Source of the DNA: Aldehydirespirator sp965220345 | Lineage (GTDB): Bacteria; Actinomycetota; Acidimicrobiia; Acidimicrobiales; Aldehydirespiratoraceae | Direction: 5' to 3' | NCBI GenBank assembly: GCA_965220345.1 | Contig: OZ244822.1 | Location: forward strand, 1,178,001 to 1,242,000 | DNA length: 64,000 nucleotides | In this document: in pieces, positions 52,161 through 60,844 of the stretch | Layout of the letters: each line of letters opens with the position of its first letter | Numbering within the stretch: the stretch's first letter is position 1 | Translations under genes and position numbers: made by a program | Notes under the pieces: model-generated | Database searches by the model: none | What the model saw: only the letters and a program-made list of their open reading frames with translations | What the model was told of the DNA's origin: nothing

Positions 52161-53230
52161 ACGCAACGAGTGCCACGAACGGAACGGATGGATCACAGGG
52201 ACAACTATCACAGGGAAACTCCCAGTCGTTGACTCATGCGCCCGGTGAGTTATTGGCGGCGTTGCTGCAACATCAGTGCCACCCCGACGCATCGGCTAGC
52301 GCTGAAGTGACAACCCGAGCAGCCAATGTGTTGCGCCCAACAGGGGCTTTCGCTCGCCTTGATGCTGTGGCTGGATGGTTGGCGGGCTGGCAGGCCACCA
52401 CCAAACCGCAAGTGCAGCAACCGCATGTGATCGTGTTCGGTGCCGACCACGGCGTGGCCTCCGAAGGGGTTAGTGCATACCCGCAGGAGGTGACCGCAGC
52501 CATCGCCGCCGCTATCGAAGCTGGTGTTGCCACAGTGTCGGTGCTGGCTCGTCATGTTGGTGCAGCTCTTGACATGGTGGATGTGGGGATCGGTCGCCCC
52601 ACCGCCAATATTCGTTTCAGTGATGCCATGAGCCTCGAAGAGTTCGACGAAGCAGTGTCAGCCGGTGCCGACGCGGTTGCCGCTATCGACTCTGATTTGT
52701 TGATTGTCGGCGAGATCGGTATTGCCAACACCACCTCAGCCGCTGCGGTTGTTTCGGCAGTTCTCGGTGGTGTTGTTGATGACTGGGTAGGCCCGGGCAC
52801 CGGTTTGGCAGGCAGTGCCTTGACTCATAAGCGTGATGTGGTGGCTGAAGCTCTTGATCGGGTGGGCGAAGTCACGCCGTTGCAGGCTTTGCGGTGCCTC
52901 GGGGGTCGTGAACTAGCCGCCATGGCTGGTGCCGTCGCCGCAGCCCGGTGTCGGAGTTTGCCGGTAGTGCTTGACGGCTTCATCGCTACCGCAGCGGTTG
53001 CGCCTTTGGCGGTGGCGGCACCTGGCAGTCTTGATCATTGTGTGGCCGGGCACTGCTCGGCTGAGCCGGGGCATCAACGAGCCTTGCGAGCTTTGGGGCT
53101 TGATCCGTTGATGCAACTCGATTTGCGGCTCGGTGAAGGGTCGGGGGCGTTGCTGGCTGTTCCCATGATCGCTATGGCTGCGGCTTGCGTGACCGAAGTA
53201 GCAACCTTCGACGAATGGGGCTTGGGCTAG
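52157..53230 (+). CDS. cobT: Nicotinate-nucleotide--dimethylbenzimidazole phosphoribosyltransferase
   Basis: 357 residues. HVIVFGADHGVASEGVSAYP, LLIVGEIGIANTTSAAAVVS, and the PVVLDGFIATAAVAPLAVAA region match CobT. It activates the lower ligand (5,6-dimethylbenzimidazole) as alpha-ribazole phosphate. The order CobU-CobT-CobS is a standard nucleotide-loop assembly cluster. Confidence 0.9.
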   Translation: MNATSATNGTDGSQGQLSQGNSQSLTHAPGELLAALLQHQCHPDASASAEVTTRAANVLRPTGAFARLDAVAGWLAGWQATTKPQVQQPHVIVFGADHGVASEGVSAYPQEVTAAIAAAIEAGVATVSVLARHVGAALDMVDVGIGRPTANIRFSDAMSLEEFDEAVSAGADAVAAIDSDLLIVGEIGIANTTSAAAVVSAVLGGVVDDWVGPGTGLAGSALTHKRDVVAEALDRVGEVTPLQALRCLGGRELAAMAGAVAAARCRSLPVVLDGFIATAAVAPLAVAAPGSLDHCVAGHCSAEPGHQRALRALGLDPLMQLDLRLGEGSGALLAVPMIAMAAACVTEVATFDEWGLG

Positions 53231-53313
53231 TGAGCCTGACTGCGCGCCTGATAGTGAACCTGACTGTGCGCTGGATTGCGCGCTTTGAACGCTGGCTGAT
53301 TGCGGAGGCTTAG

Positions 53314-54060
53314 ATGGGCTTGCTTGAGGCTTGGGCGTTTCTTACCCGCCTTCCTGGAGGTCGGCATCCTAAGTCGGATCAAGAACTGGGTCGCAGCGTT
53401 GGCTGGTTCCCGCTGGTGGGTGCTGTAATCGGTGCGCTTTCAGGCGCTGTTTACTGGGGTCTGCACAGCCCGCTTGGTGCCGTGCTGGCGGCGGTGACCG
53501 CAGTTGCTGTAAGCATCATCGTTACTGGCGCTTTCCATGAGGACGGGCTTGCTGACACTGCTGATGCCCTGGGGGGCACCACCCGCGAGCAGCGCCTAGA
53601 GATAATGAAAGACTCACGGGTAGGCACTTTTGGTGTGCTTGCGCTAGTGGTATCGGTGCTAGTGCGGGTTTTTGCTGTGTCGTCGCTGAGCGCGGTTGAC
53701 GGACTTCTCGCGTTGCTGCTCGCCCATATGGTCGGGCGTGCCGGGGCTGTGGCCGCGATGAGCGCAACCCCAGCAGTTACCGGCAGCGGCTTAGGGCACA
53801 GTTATGCAGCGCATCGGCTGCCGCTGCCGAGTACGGTCGCAGTTGTAGCGGTATCAGCGTTGACTGTCAGCCTCGGGCCGACCGGTGCCGCAGCACTTGC
53901 GGTGGCGTTTCTGGCTGTGGTTGCGGTTTGGTGGAAAGCCAAGCGAGCTTTCGGAGGCATTACCGGCGATGTCTTAGGCGCAGCCGAACAACTAGGCGAG
54001 ATGTCCGTGCTAGTAGTAGCAGCCAGCTTAGTAAAAACTCAAGGCTGGCTCTGGCTCTAA
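53314..54060 (+). CDS. cobS: Adenosylcobinamide-GDP ribazoletransferase (cobalamin synthase)
   Basis: 248 residues, integral membrane. GLLEAWAFLTRLPGG at the start, GAFHEDGLADTADALGG with the metal-binding Asp/Glu-rich motif, and MKDSRVGTFGVLALVVSVLV identify CobS. It joins adenosylcobinamide-GDP and alpha-ribazole phosphate. Between it and CobT 83 bases of repeated GAACCTGACTG-like text occur. It ends the B12 unit. Confidence 0.9.
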   Translation: MGLLEAWAFLTRLPGGRHPKSDQELGRSVGWFPLVGAVIGALSGAVYWGLHSPLGAVLAAVTAVAVSIIVTGAFHEDGLADTADALGGTTREQRLEIMKDSRVGTFGVLALVVSVLVRVFAVSSLSAVDGLLALLLAHMVGRAGAVAAMSATPAVTGSGLGHSYAAHRLPLPSTVAVVAVSALTVSLGPTGAAALAVAFLAVVAVWWKAKRAFGGITGDVLGAAEQLGEMSVLVVAASLVKTQGWLWL

Positions 54061-54342
54061 ACACCTAGCTCGTCTGCAAGTTGACATTTAACCCCCCATC
54101 GGTCAAGAGGATTCGTCAATATTCGTGAGGTAGTCAGTGTCGTCTCAGACATACTCGAAACGCTTGTCACGGTACCTCTAGCCTCCGACTAAAGATAAAT
54201 CCCCGCCATTCCCGGCTAGCCAGGAAGGCGAGGAGCAATAGCAACAAGCTATCAGGCACACGACGTGAAAGAGCGGGCATTATGTCGGTTCGTCTATGTC
54301 TTGGCAGGGCTTGTAGGTCGGTCACGGTCTACGCTGTCGGTC

Positions 54343-55566
54343 ATGACCGACGACATGGGATACTTGCCGCGGCTGGAGAAGCGCAGCGAGTTCGTTGATT
54401 ACTTGGAGGGTCATCCCGTGCCCGCTGCAGCCGATATGGAGCAGCCCGATGCAGGCCGCAAGTTGGTCAAGACCTACATGTTGGAAACCGCTGGTAGTTG
54501 CCAGAAGATGCCTGATCTGGCTAGCAGATTCGCAGGGAGTGTGAACCTTCATCGTGTTGACGACACGCTGTTTCGTGTTGAAGATGCCAAACACAACGGC
54601 CAAGTGGTTGGTTTGGTTGAGGAACTCGATGACAGGCATCCCGTCTTCTACACAAAAATGCCTGCTGAGCACAGTGACCGTTGGGTTCGTCAAACAGTGG
54701 ACAGCAGTCCGTGGCTTGACCGGCTCTGGTTATCTTCGCCGATCCTGTTCGAGTTGTGGCGGCAGGTGCAGACCACAACGCCTTCTCATCGTTACGCGCG
54801 CCTAGGTTTCGAGCACGAAGCCCGCTACGAGCCGATTGATGGACTTGACACGGGTGCCGAAGATGTTGGCGCGGACGATACCAATGACGAGATGCTCAAC
54901 GCTTTTGTGGAGCGCCGCCGCTCGGTGGTAACTCTTACCGAGCAACTTTCAGTGCTGAACGAGAAACTACAGGGACTTGTTGATTCCTATGATCCGCTGC
55001 GATCACTGGTTCATTTGCAAATCCCCGCTGCTGGCCGTGGGGGCCATCGCTTCAGCTACGACGGACGTGCCACGAACCGGAGCGACTCCTTTGCCGACCA
55101 TAGGGCGACAGTGCGGAAGGTGCTTGCTCTTTACCGCAGTGTCACCGAGCACGCCGAAGAGCGTCTATGGGTAGATACCGCCGACGCTGGCCATGATGGC
55201 TACAAGATTCGCGGCACTCCGCTTGTCATTGATTTCGGTGAGCCACTGAGCGAGCCTCTGTTCAATCGTTTCGTTGAACTTGCGCTCAAGCGTCGGACGA
55301 GTCGCTTCCGTATCGGAGGTTTCGTTACACGTCGAGGTCCCACCAAGGTGCATGTAGTTGCCGTGGACCGGCACCTATGGCAACCTTTTCTGCTAGAAGT
55401 CACAAGCCAGCACCTCTTAGCTGTGCTACCCCACGGCACCTGCGGGAACACAGTTCATCGGCTTGTAACGAATGTGCAACGTGAGCTGGCTCCGACCGCG
55501 AAAGCCTGGCTCGGTAGTGAGCCTTACGATCAGGCGGTAGCCGAAGCCGCCAGCGTTGTTGCATGA
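54343..55566 (+). CDS. Unknown protein of a two-gene operon
   Basis: 407 residues from ATG 54343 (MTDDMGYLPRLEKRSEFVDY); the ATG at 54265 would add a head unlike a folded domain. No family recognised. It is soluble, with a central helical region (SVVTLTEQLSVLNEKLQGLV) and a C-terminal part (FRIGGFVTRRGPTKVHVVAV). It overlaps the downstream nuclease-like gene by four bases. The lone operon between B12 genes and an AIM24 gene suggests insertion of an accessory module. Confidence 0.6.
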   Translation: MTDDMGYLPRLEKRSEFVDYLEGHPVPAAADMEQPDAGRKLVKTYMLETAGSCQKMPDLASRFAGSVNLHRVDDTLFRVEDAKHNGQVVGLVEELDDRHPVFYTKMPAEHSDRWVRQTVDSSPWLDRLWLSSPILFELWRQVQTTTPSHRYARLGFEHEARYEPIDGLDTGAEDVGADDTNDEMLNAFVERRRSVVTLTEQLSVLNEKLQGLVDSYDPLRSLVHLQIPAAGRGGHRFSYDGRATNRSDSFADHRATVRKVLALYRSVTEHAEERLWVDTADAGHDGYKIRGTPLVIDFGEPLSEPLFNRFVELALKRRTSRFRIGGFVTRRGPTKVHVVAVDRHLWQPFLLEVTSQHLLAVLPHGTCGNTVHRLVTNVQRELAPTAKAWLGSEPYDQAVAEAASVVA

Positions 55567-56627
55567 CATCTGACACTTTGCTCGTATCGGATACCGTATT
55601 CCAGCTCAACGTCTTGTTGTGGGCGCTAGAAGATCTCCCCAATAGCACCGATATCCAGCCGGTACTACGCGAAGCCGGATATGAGTTGGAGTCGCTCGGC
55701 AGGCGACTGCTTGTTCCGTCTGGAGATAAGGCCGTCTCAGTTCTTCGCGAACTAGCGGGTACCGCCGATCTTTCTCCGTGCCACCCAGACTTGTGCATTA
55801 TCAATCAGAACCACCCGGTGACTCTGGTCGTTGAACTCAAATCTCACGGATTCGGCGGAAAATCATCGAACACGCGTCAGGCCGTGAAGCTGATTGTGGC
55901 TTCCCATGATCTGTCGGAGTCGTATGCCGAGACGCAGCCCCGACCGGGACATGTGGTTTACGCAACCGTCAAGCACGATGCAGCTCAGCTAGAGAAAACC
56001 CTGCAAGACTTGAGCGAGTCCATCAAGTCCAAAGGTGTGCCTGCAGCGCCAACAGACACGATTGGTATCTCCATTGACGATGAGGGTGTGAGACTCTCAA
56101 TTTCAAGCCTGTCCAATCTGCCCACACCAGCCCAAGAAGCACTTCAAGAACCTGTGGTTGTCTTGCACCGTCGCGATGCCGATGACATACGGCCCCTCTA
56201 CTTGATTCCCTGGATTCCCGGCCTACAGGCAAACCAAGATTCAGAACTTCAGGCGGACGGTTACAGGGAACTGACGGCACGCATCATCGTTCAGGCACTG
56301 GCCGTCGTGGGGCAAGCCAGTGCTCCAACGACTCTAGAAATCACTGGGGCAACAATGCTTAGTCGGGCAACTTTCGGAGTATTTGACCGATGGCTGGACA
56401 CAGATCGACAAAAGTTCTCTGAGGCGGCTATAGGTGTGCTGACCAAGACCTTGACGAGTCTCAGCGGCTTTCAGAAGAAGAGCAGAGATGTCGTCTCGCT
56501 GTCGTTCTCAAGCCAAGAAGAACAAGCAGAGGTAATCAAACTTCTAGAACAGGTCAGTCCAGCCGATACAAGCACAAACATCCAAGCTGCGGTCAACGCT
56601 CCACAGAAGCTCTTTGATGACTACTGA
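55563..56627 (+). CDS. Unknown protein with PD-(D/E)XK-like motif
   Basis: 354 residues, ATGA overlap with the upstream gene. HPDLCIINQNHPVTLVVELK then SHGFGGKSSNTRQAVKLI contains Asp, a strand, Glu-x-Lys (VELKS) and a following Gln, the order of a PD-(D/E)XK nuclease core. The remainder is not recognised: a middle beta-rich region and a helical C-terminus. A nuclease or nuclease-derived binding role is likely; a defence function is a hypothesis only. Confidence 0.6.
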   Translation: MTSDTLLVSDTVFQLNVLLWALEDLPNSTDIQPVLREAGYELESLGRRLLVPSGDKAVSVLRELAGTADLSPCHPDLCIINQNHPVTLVVELKSHGFGGKSSNTRQAVKLIVASHDLSESYAETQPRPGHVVYATVKHDAAQLEKTLQDLSESIKSKGVPAAPTDTIGISIDDEGVRLSISSLSNLPTPAQEALQEPVVVLHRRDADDIRPLYLIPWIPGLQANQDSELQADGYRELTARIIVQALAVVGQASAPTTLEITGATMLSRATFGVFDRWLDTDRQKFSEAAIGVLTKTLTSLSGFQKKSRDVVSLSFSSQEEQAEVIKLLEQVSPADTSTNIQAAVNAPQKLFDDY

Positions 56628-56782
56628 ATCTTGAGCACGGCTCTCAAGTAAATCTGTTCTGTGCTTTGCTCCAGCGAAGTCGACAGAGTTGATGTCGTGA
56701 AGGGGAAAGCGGAGGTGTCAGCTTGCGGTGTGGTTGGGGCGGCTAGTCTCGTGGTGGCAGGCTCAAATACTGGGAGGTAGCG

Positions 56783-57565
56783 ATGCGTAGCCATGAAATC
56801 GACTATCGGATTTACGGCGACGATATGCAATTCGTCGAAGTGGAGCTTGACCCTGGTGAGGTGGTCGTAGCTGAAGCTGGTGCCATGATGTATATGGAGC
56901 AGGGCATCACCTTCGAAGCCAAGATGGGTGACGGCTCTGATCCTGGTCAAGGCACTTGGGGCAAGCTGAAGTCGGCCGCCAAACGGGGGATCACTGGTGA
57001 GGGCTTGTTTATGACGCATTTCCGTAACAGCGTCCCGCAAGGCAAGCAAACGGTGGCCATGGCTGCGCCTTACCCTGGCAAAATTCTGCCGGTAGACCTC
57101 ACCGAGGTTGGTGGCAATCTGCTGGCACAAAAGGACGCTTTCTTGTGCGCTGCATCAGGCACGAAGCTTGACATTGCTTTCAATCGCAAGTTCGGCACTG
57201 GGATCTTCGGCGGGGAAGGCTTCATCCTGCAATCAATATCAGGCGATGGGATGGCTTTTTTGCACGCTGGCGGCACCATCATCGAAAAGCAGCTACAAGG
57301 CGAGACTCTGCGCATAGACACAGGCTGCATCGTGGCTTTCCAGCCGCAGATCCAGTATTCCATTGAACGTGCTGGCAACCTCAAGTCGATGGTGTTCGGC
57401 GGTGAAGGACTCTTCTTGGCGACACTCACTGGCGTAGGTCGGGTGTGGCTGCAGTCGCTTCCGTTTAATCGAATCGCTGATCGGGTGCTCGCCAACCTGA
57501 CACCGGGCGGCTCACAAGGCGAAGGCTCAATAGCGGGCGGCCTTTCCTCAATCTTCTCGCGCTGA
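56783..57565 (+). CDS. AIM24 / TIGR00266 family protein
   Basis: 260 residues. EIDYRIYGDDMQFVEVELDP, GAMMYMEQGITFEAKMGDGS, and GEGFILQSISGDGMAFLHAG are the repeated beta-strand motifs of the AIM24 fold; the C-terminus GLFLATLTGVGRVWLQSLPF is also typical. The family has a mitochondrial namesake; in bacteria the role is uncertain. An ATG with GGGAGG upstream (56772) supports the start. Confidence 0.85.
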   Translation: MRSHEIDYRIYGDDMQFVEVELDPGEVVVAEAGAMMYMEQGITFEAKMGDGSDPGQGTWGKLKSAAKRGITGEGLFMTHFRNSVPQGKQTVAMAAPYPGKILPVDLTEVGGNLLAQKDAFLCAASGTKLDIAFNRKFGTGIFGGEGFILQSISGDGMAFLHAGGTIIEKQLQGETLRIDTGCIVAFQPQIQYSIERAGNLKSMVFGGEGLFLATLTGVGRVWLQSLPFNRIADRVLANLTPGGSQGEGSIAGGLSSIFSR

Positions 57566-57587
57566 GCCTCCCCAGGCATCAGGCATC

Positions 57588-58397
57588 TCAGATGATGTTG
57601 ATGTTGAAAGCCCCCAGCGTGTTGAAATCAAAACGAAAGTCATCGCCGGGTGACACTGTCATCGGACGGGTGAACGAACCCGACAAAATCACCTGACCAG
57701 CTAGCAGTTTCAGACCCTGCTCGGCGTAACGCCGCGCCAGCCACACGATGCCGTTAGCTGGATGGCCGAGCACGCCAGCAGCCAGCCCGGTCTCTTCGGC
57801 TACTCCGTTGCGGTAAGCGACAGCGCCCACCCAGCGCAAATCTAGTTGCCGGGGTGGCACGGGCTCGCCGCCAGTGACGATGCCAGCATCGGCGGCATTG
57901 TCGGAAATCGTGTCAACCACGGTGCGGCTTCGGCCTGTCGTCGGGTCAATGCGAGGCGTGCGGGCCGCAATGAGTTCCACCGCAGCGGTCACATGATCAG
58001 TTGCGTCCAAGACATCGTCAATGCTCAGATCACCGCCTGCTAGATCATCGCTAAGCACGAAAGCCAGTTCCACCTCCAAACGCAAGTCGCAGAAATCGGC
58101 GGCTGCCACCGGTTGGTCATGGGCAAAAACCATTGCATCGGTCAAGAAGCCTGAATCGGGTGTGGTGATGTTCATGGCTTGTTGCATGGCTTTGCTAGTG
58201 AGACCGATCTTGTGGCCGATCACTTTCTCACCCCGGTCGAGACGAATATCTAGCCAGGCGGCCTGCACACGGAAAGCCTCCTCAATCGTCATCTGCGGGT
58301 AGACGCTGGTGGTTTGACGTACTTGCCGCCGCTCGCGCTCAGCAAGATCAAGCAATTCCGCCTCACCCCGAATCTCTTTTTGAGTTATATAATGCAT
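57588..58397 (-). CDS. hpaH: 2-oxo-hept-4-ene-1,7-dioate / 2-hydroxypenta-2,4-dienoate hydratase
   Basis: 269 residues. MTIEEAFRVQAAWLDIRLDR, KVIGHKIGLTSKAMQQAMNI, and DLRLEVELAFVLSDDLAGGD are HpaH/MhpD-family motifs, with metal-binding Glu pair; the C-terminus ILSGSFTRPMTVSPGDDFRF fits. It adds water to the vinyl group of a dienoate in meta-cleavage pathways. FAH-family and HpaF-like genes at 60845-62236 support a homoprotocatechuate-type route. No clear ribosome site precedes ATG 58397. Confidence 0.8.
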   Translation of the reverse strand: MHYITQKEIRGEAELLDLAERERRQVRQTTSVYPQMTIEEAFRVQAAWLDIRLDRGEKVIGHKIGLTSKAMQQAMNITTPDSGFLTDAMVFAHDQPVAAADFCDLRLEVELAFVLSDDLAGGDLSIDDVLDATDHVTAAVELIAARTPRIDPTTGRSRTVVDTISDNAADAGIVTGGEPVPPRQLDLRWVGAVAYRNGVAEETGLAAGVLGHPANGIVWLARRYAEQGLKLLAGQVILSGSFTRPMTVSPGDDFRFDFNTLGAFNINII

Positions 58398-58465
58398 GTT
58401 AATGCAATACTGTACATTAAATTATCGTCCTGATGTGACGAAGTGCCATCGGGTGAAGGTGACTC

Positions 58466-58735
58466 ATGGCTACAAGTAACAGGTTACGAAGCCAGCATCG
58501 GCGAACGCTGCAGAGGATGCGAGCTACACCTACTCCATCTGACATTCGATGGTTTGAAGTTGTTTCACTTTTGAGGGCTCTTGGAGTGAGTCTGGTTGAG
58601 CGTAAGGGGTCTAGGGTGCAGTTGGTCAAAGGCAATGACACAATGGTTGTGCATCGGCCACATCCTAGACCGGCAGTTAGCCGTGATACAATTCGAGACA
58701 TCACAAAATTCATAGGTATGATGGAGGAAAACTGA
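58466..58735 (+). CDS. hicA: HicA family toxin
   Basis: 89 residues (ATG 58466; ATG 58517 possible). SDIRWFEVVSLLRALGVSLV then ERKGSRVQLVKGNDTMVVHR with PHPRPAVSRDTIRDITKFI is a HicA fold; the HxR and basic surface suggest mRNA cleavage. Its TGA overlaps the first base of the next gene. Confidence 0.8.
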   Translation: MATSNRLRSQHRRTLQRMRATPTPSDIRWFEVVSLLRALGVSLVERKGSRVQLVKGNDTMVVHRPHPRPAVSRDTIRDITKFIGMMEEN

Positions 58736-58971
58736 TGTTGGAGTACAAGGGGTATGTGGGAGAGGTCGTACATGACGTTAAATCTGGGGTGTTGCACGCC
58801 TCGGTCATCAACAGCGGTCCCTATCCTGTTGCGACTGCTGAGTCGCTTGATGAATCAGGCATCAGCAGAGAGTTCCAAATTTCGATAGATGTATATCTTG
58901 AAGGCTGTGCAGAGCTTGGCATTGATCCTGTCGTCCCCTCGGATATGCCAATGAAGACAAGTGCGACTTGA
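58735..58971 (+). CDS. hicB: HicB-like antitoxin, short
   Basis: 78 residues: MLEYKGYVGEVVHDVKSGVL then SREFQISIDVYLEGCAELGI. This is the HicB partial RNase-H-like domain. The usual C-terminal ribbon-helix-helix that binds DNA is absent; it ends MPMKTSAT soon after. It may neutralise the toxin without autoregulation. Confidence 0.75.
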   Translation: MLEYKGYVGEVVHDVKSGVLHASVINSGPYPVATAESLDESGISREFQISIDVYLEGCAELGIDPVVPSDMPMKTSAT

Positions 58972-59016
58972 TCGGACCGGGTACCGCCGAGCCGTGATGC
59001 CCACAACATAAGTGGG

Positions 59017-60006
59017 TTATGGGATTAGCAGTATCTTGCCTGCGAGTGTGCGGCCTTGCAGCAGGCGATGAGCTTCGGGTGCTTCCGCCAGTGGCAAGCG
59101 AGCCGCGATCCTCACATCAAGGCGACCCTCAACAATCCAGGAGAACATCTCAGCGGCGCGCGACTCAAGCTCTTCACGGCTAGCAATAAAGTCCCAGAGT
59201 TTCGGTCGGGTCAGCCATAAAGACTTGCCCATCAGATGCAACGGAGCTTTCGGTTCAACAGCGCCTGAAGCATTACCGAAAGTCACCATGGCACCGCGCA
59301 GGCGCAGCAACTTGAGGCTGTCGTCATAGACGGCTGCACCCACCCCGTCATACACCACGTCAATAGCATCGGTCCCGACCGCAGCTTCAACTCCGGCCAC
59401 CAGGTCAGTGGTTGTGTAATTGACAACATGGTCAGCACCAGCGCCTCGAGCCAACTCAACTTTGGCATCGGAACCGACCGCAGCCACCACTTCGGCACCA
59501 CGGATTTTGGCCATCTGCACGATCAAGCGCCCCGTGCCGCCAGCACCGGCATGCACTAGGCACCGGTCACCGGGCTTTAACGGCGGGCAGTCAGTCACCA
59601 GATAATGGGCGGTGAGACCTTGCACGCCGACCGCAGCCGCGGTTTCGAGATCCACCCCGTCGGGAACCTTGTATGCCACCGCAGCGTTCACCGTCACCCG
59701 CTGCGCGTATGAGCCCGAAGCACCAGCCCACCCCACACGGTCACCAGGCTCAAAGCCGCTAACACCCGCGCCGACTTGCAGCACTGTGCCAGCGCCTTCC
59801 TGACCGAGCACCAGCGGCAGTGCCATGTCATATAAGCCCGAGCGGTGATAAGTATCGATGAAGTTGACCCCAGCGGCAGCTACCTGCACTGTGATCTGGC
59901 CTTCAGCTGGCATTGGGTCGTCAAGTGGCACAAGCCGCATCACTTCAGGATCACCAGGCTCGGTGATCTGTATCCCTGTGTTGGTTGTGTCTAAGTCTTC
60001 AATCAT
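59017..60006 (-). CDS. qor: NADPH:quinone oxidoreductase (medium-chain dehydrogenase family)
   Basis: 329 residues. AAGVNFIDTYHRSGLY, LPLVLGQEGAGTVLQVGAGV, then CLVHAGAGGTGRLIVQMAKI with GADHVVNYTT are typical Qor motifs, and no zinc-ligand cysteines are seen. It reduces quinones or enals with NADPH. The start overlaps the stop of the PIN gene upstream by four bases. Confidence 0.88.
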   Translation of the reverse strand: MIEDLDTTNTGIQITEPGDPEVMRLVPLDDPMPAEGQITVQVAAAGVNFIDTYHRSGLYDMALPLVLGQEGAGTVLQVGAGVSGFEPGDRVGWAGASGSYAQRVTVNAAVAYKVPDGVDLETAAAVGVQGLTAHYLVTDCPPLKPGDRCLVHAGAGGTGRLIVQMAKIRGAEVVAAVGSDAKVELARGAGADHVVNYTTTDLVAGVEAAVGTDAIDVVYDGVGAAVYDDSLKLLRLRGAMVTFGNASGAVEPKAPLHLMGKSLWLTRPKLWDFIASREELESRAAEMFSWIVEGRLDVRIAARLPLAEAPEAHRLLQGRTLAGKILLIP

Positions 60007-60473
60007 GGCGACCTTTCTTGTGACTCTTCTGACTTCGCTGGCTCTGATGGCTCTTCTGATCCTTGTGGCTTAGCGGAGGCAACCCCAGGCGAAACAACGC
60101 TGATGCCGTGAGCTCTTGCCGATGACATCAGCCGCTCATCGTAGGTGACGACACCCTCAAGGTCGGCACCGAGTTCCATCGCTGCTGCCAGATGAAGAGC
60201 ATCAAGAGTGCTCAGTATCACTGGTTCCAGCATCGCAGCCCTCTCGAACACACTGGAGCGCAGATCAAGTATATGGGTTCGTTCAAACAGCTTTGCGGCT
60301 TTGTCGGCGCGCTCGGGATCATGTCGTCGCACAGTTCTGAGCAGCTCGGTGCGGGTCAAATCGCTGGAAAAGAGATTGCCGTCCTGGTTACGCGCGAAAG
60401 CCAGCATCGCTTCGGTTTCGGCCTCATGCACGATCAACTTCACTGCTGCCGATGTCTCAAGATAGAAGACCAT
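60003..60473 (-). CDS. PIN domain toxin of Phd/PIN pair
   Basis: 156 residues from ATG 60473. MVFYLETSAAVKLIV has Glu at the first acidic position (common in this subgroup), SSDLTRTELLRTVRRH the second, and LSTLDALHLAAAMELGADLE then VVTYDERLMSSARAHGI the last ones. It shares one base with the antitoxin stop. The Ser/Glu-rich C-terminal tail reaches into the quinone oxidoreductase start; the longer open frame to 60758 is the antitoxin antisense frame, not a longer protein. Confidence 0.8.
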   Translation of the reverse strand: MVFYLETSAAVKLIVHEAETEAMLAFARNQDGNLFSSDLTRTELLRTVRRHDPERADKAAKLFERTHILDLRSSVFERAAMLEPVILSTLDALHLAAAMELGADLEGVVTYDERLMSSARAHGISVVSPGVASAKPQGSEEPSEPAKSEESQERSP

Positions 60474-60739
60474 CAGTAACGCTCGGCTGAGCGCATTTCT
60501 TGAAGAGTCTCTGAAAGAGGCTTGTCGTGAGGCTCTGGAGGTTGGAAGCTCGCAAATGACAGAGTGGCTGATCGAAGCCGTCCCGATGTCTTCAGTTCCT
60601 CGACTTTTGAGCCGGGTATGGGGCTCAGCAGCGCAGCCGGTCGACCCCGGTCGGTTACAACGATCGTTTCGCCATGTTGCACACGAGCCACGACGGCTGA
60701 AGCGTTTTGCTTTAGTTCGCGGATACCAACCCTGTTCAT
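60473..60739 (-). CDS. Phd/YefM-family antitoxin
   Basis: 88 residues. MNRVGIRELKQNASAVVARV then QHGETIVVTDRGRPAALL is the Phd fold for DNA binding. It neutralises the downstream PIN toxin. Upstream at 60740-60844 is intergenic. Confidence 0.85.
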   Translation of the reverse strand: MNRVGIRELKQNASAVVARVQHGETIVVTDRGRPAALLSPIPGSKVEELKTSGRLRSATLSFASFQPPEPHDKPLSETLQEMRSAERY

Positions 60740-60844
60740 GTTCTACACAATAGCACAAAGAAGTAAGCGGCTCCTTTAGAGGGTCGGATCAGGTGACGCA
60801 AACTTGGATTCTGATCATTTCAGGGCTGCGGGACCCAGAAGCGC

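Noticed and set aside
60474..60758. Extended PIN toxin start at 60758
   Set aside because: The added 95 residues are an alternate frame of the Phd antitoxin; the PIN motif starts exactly at ATG 60473.
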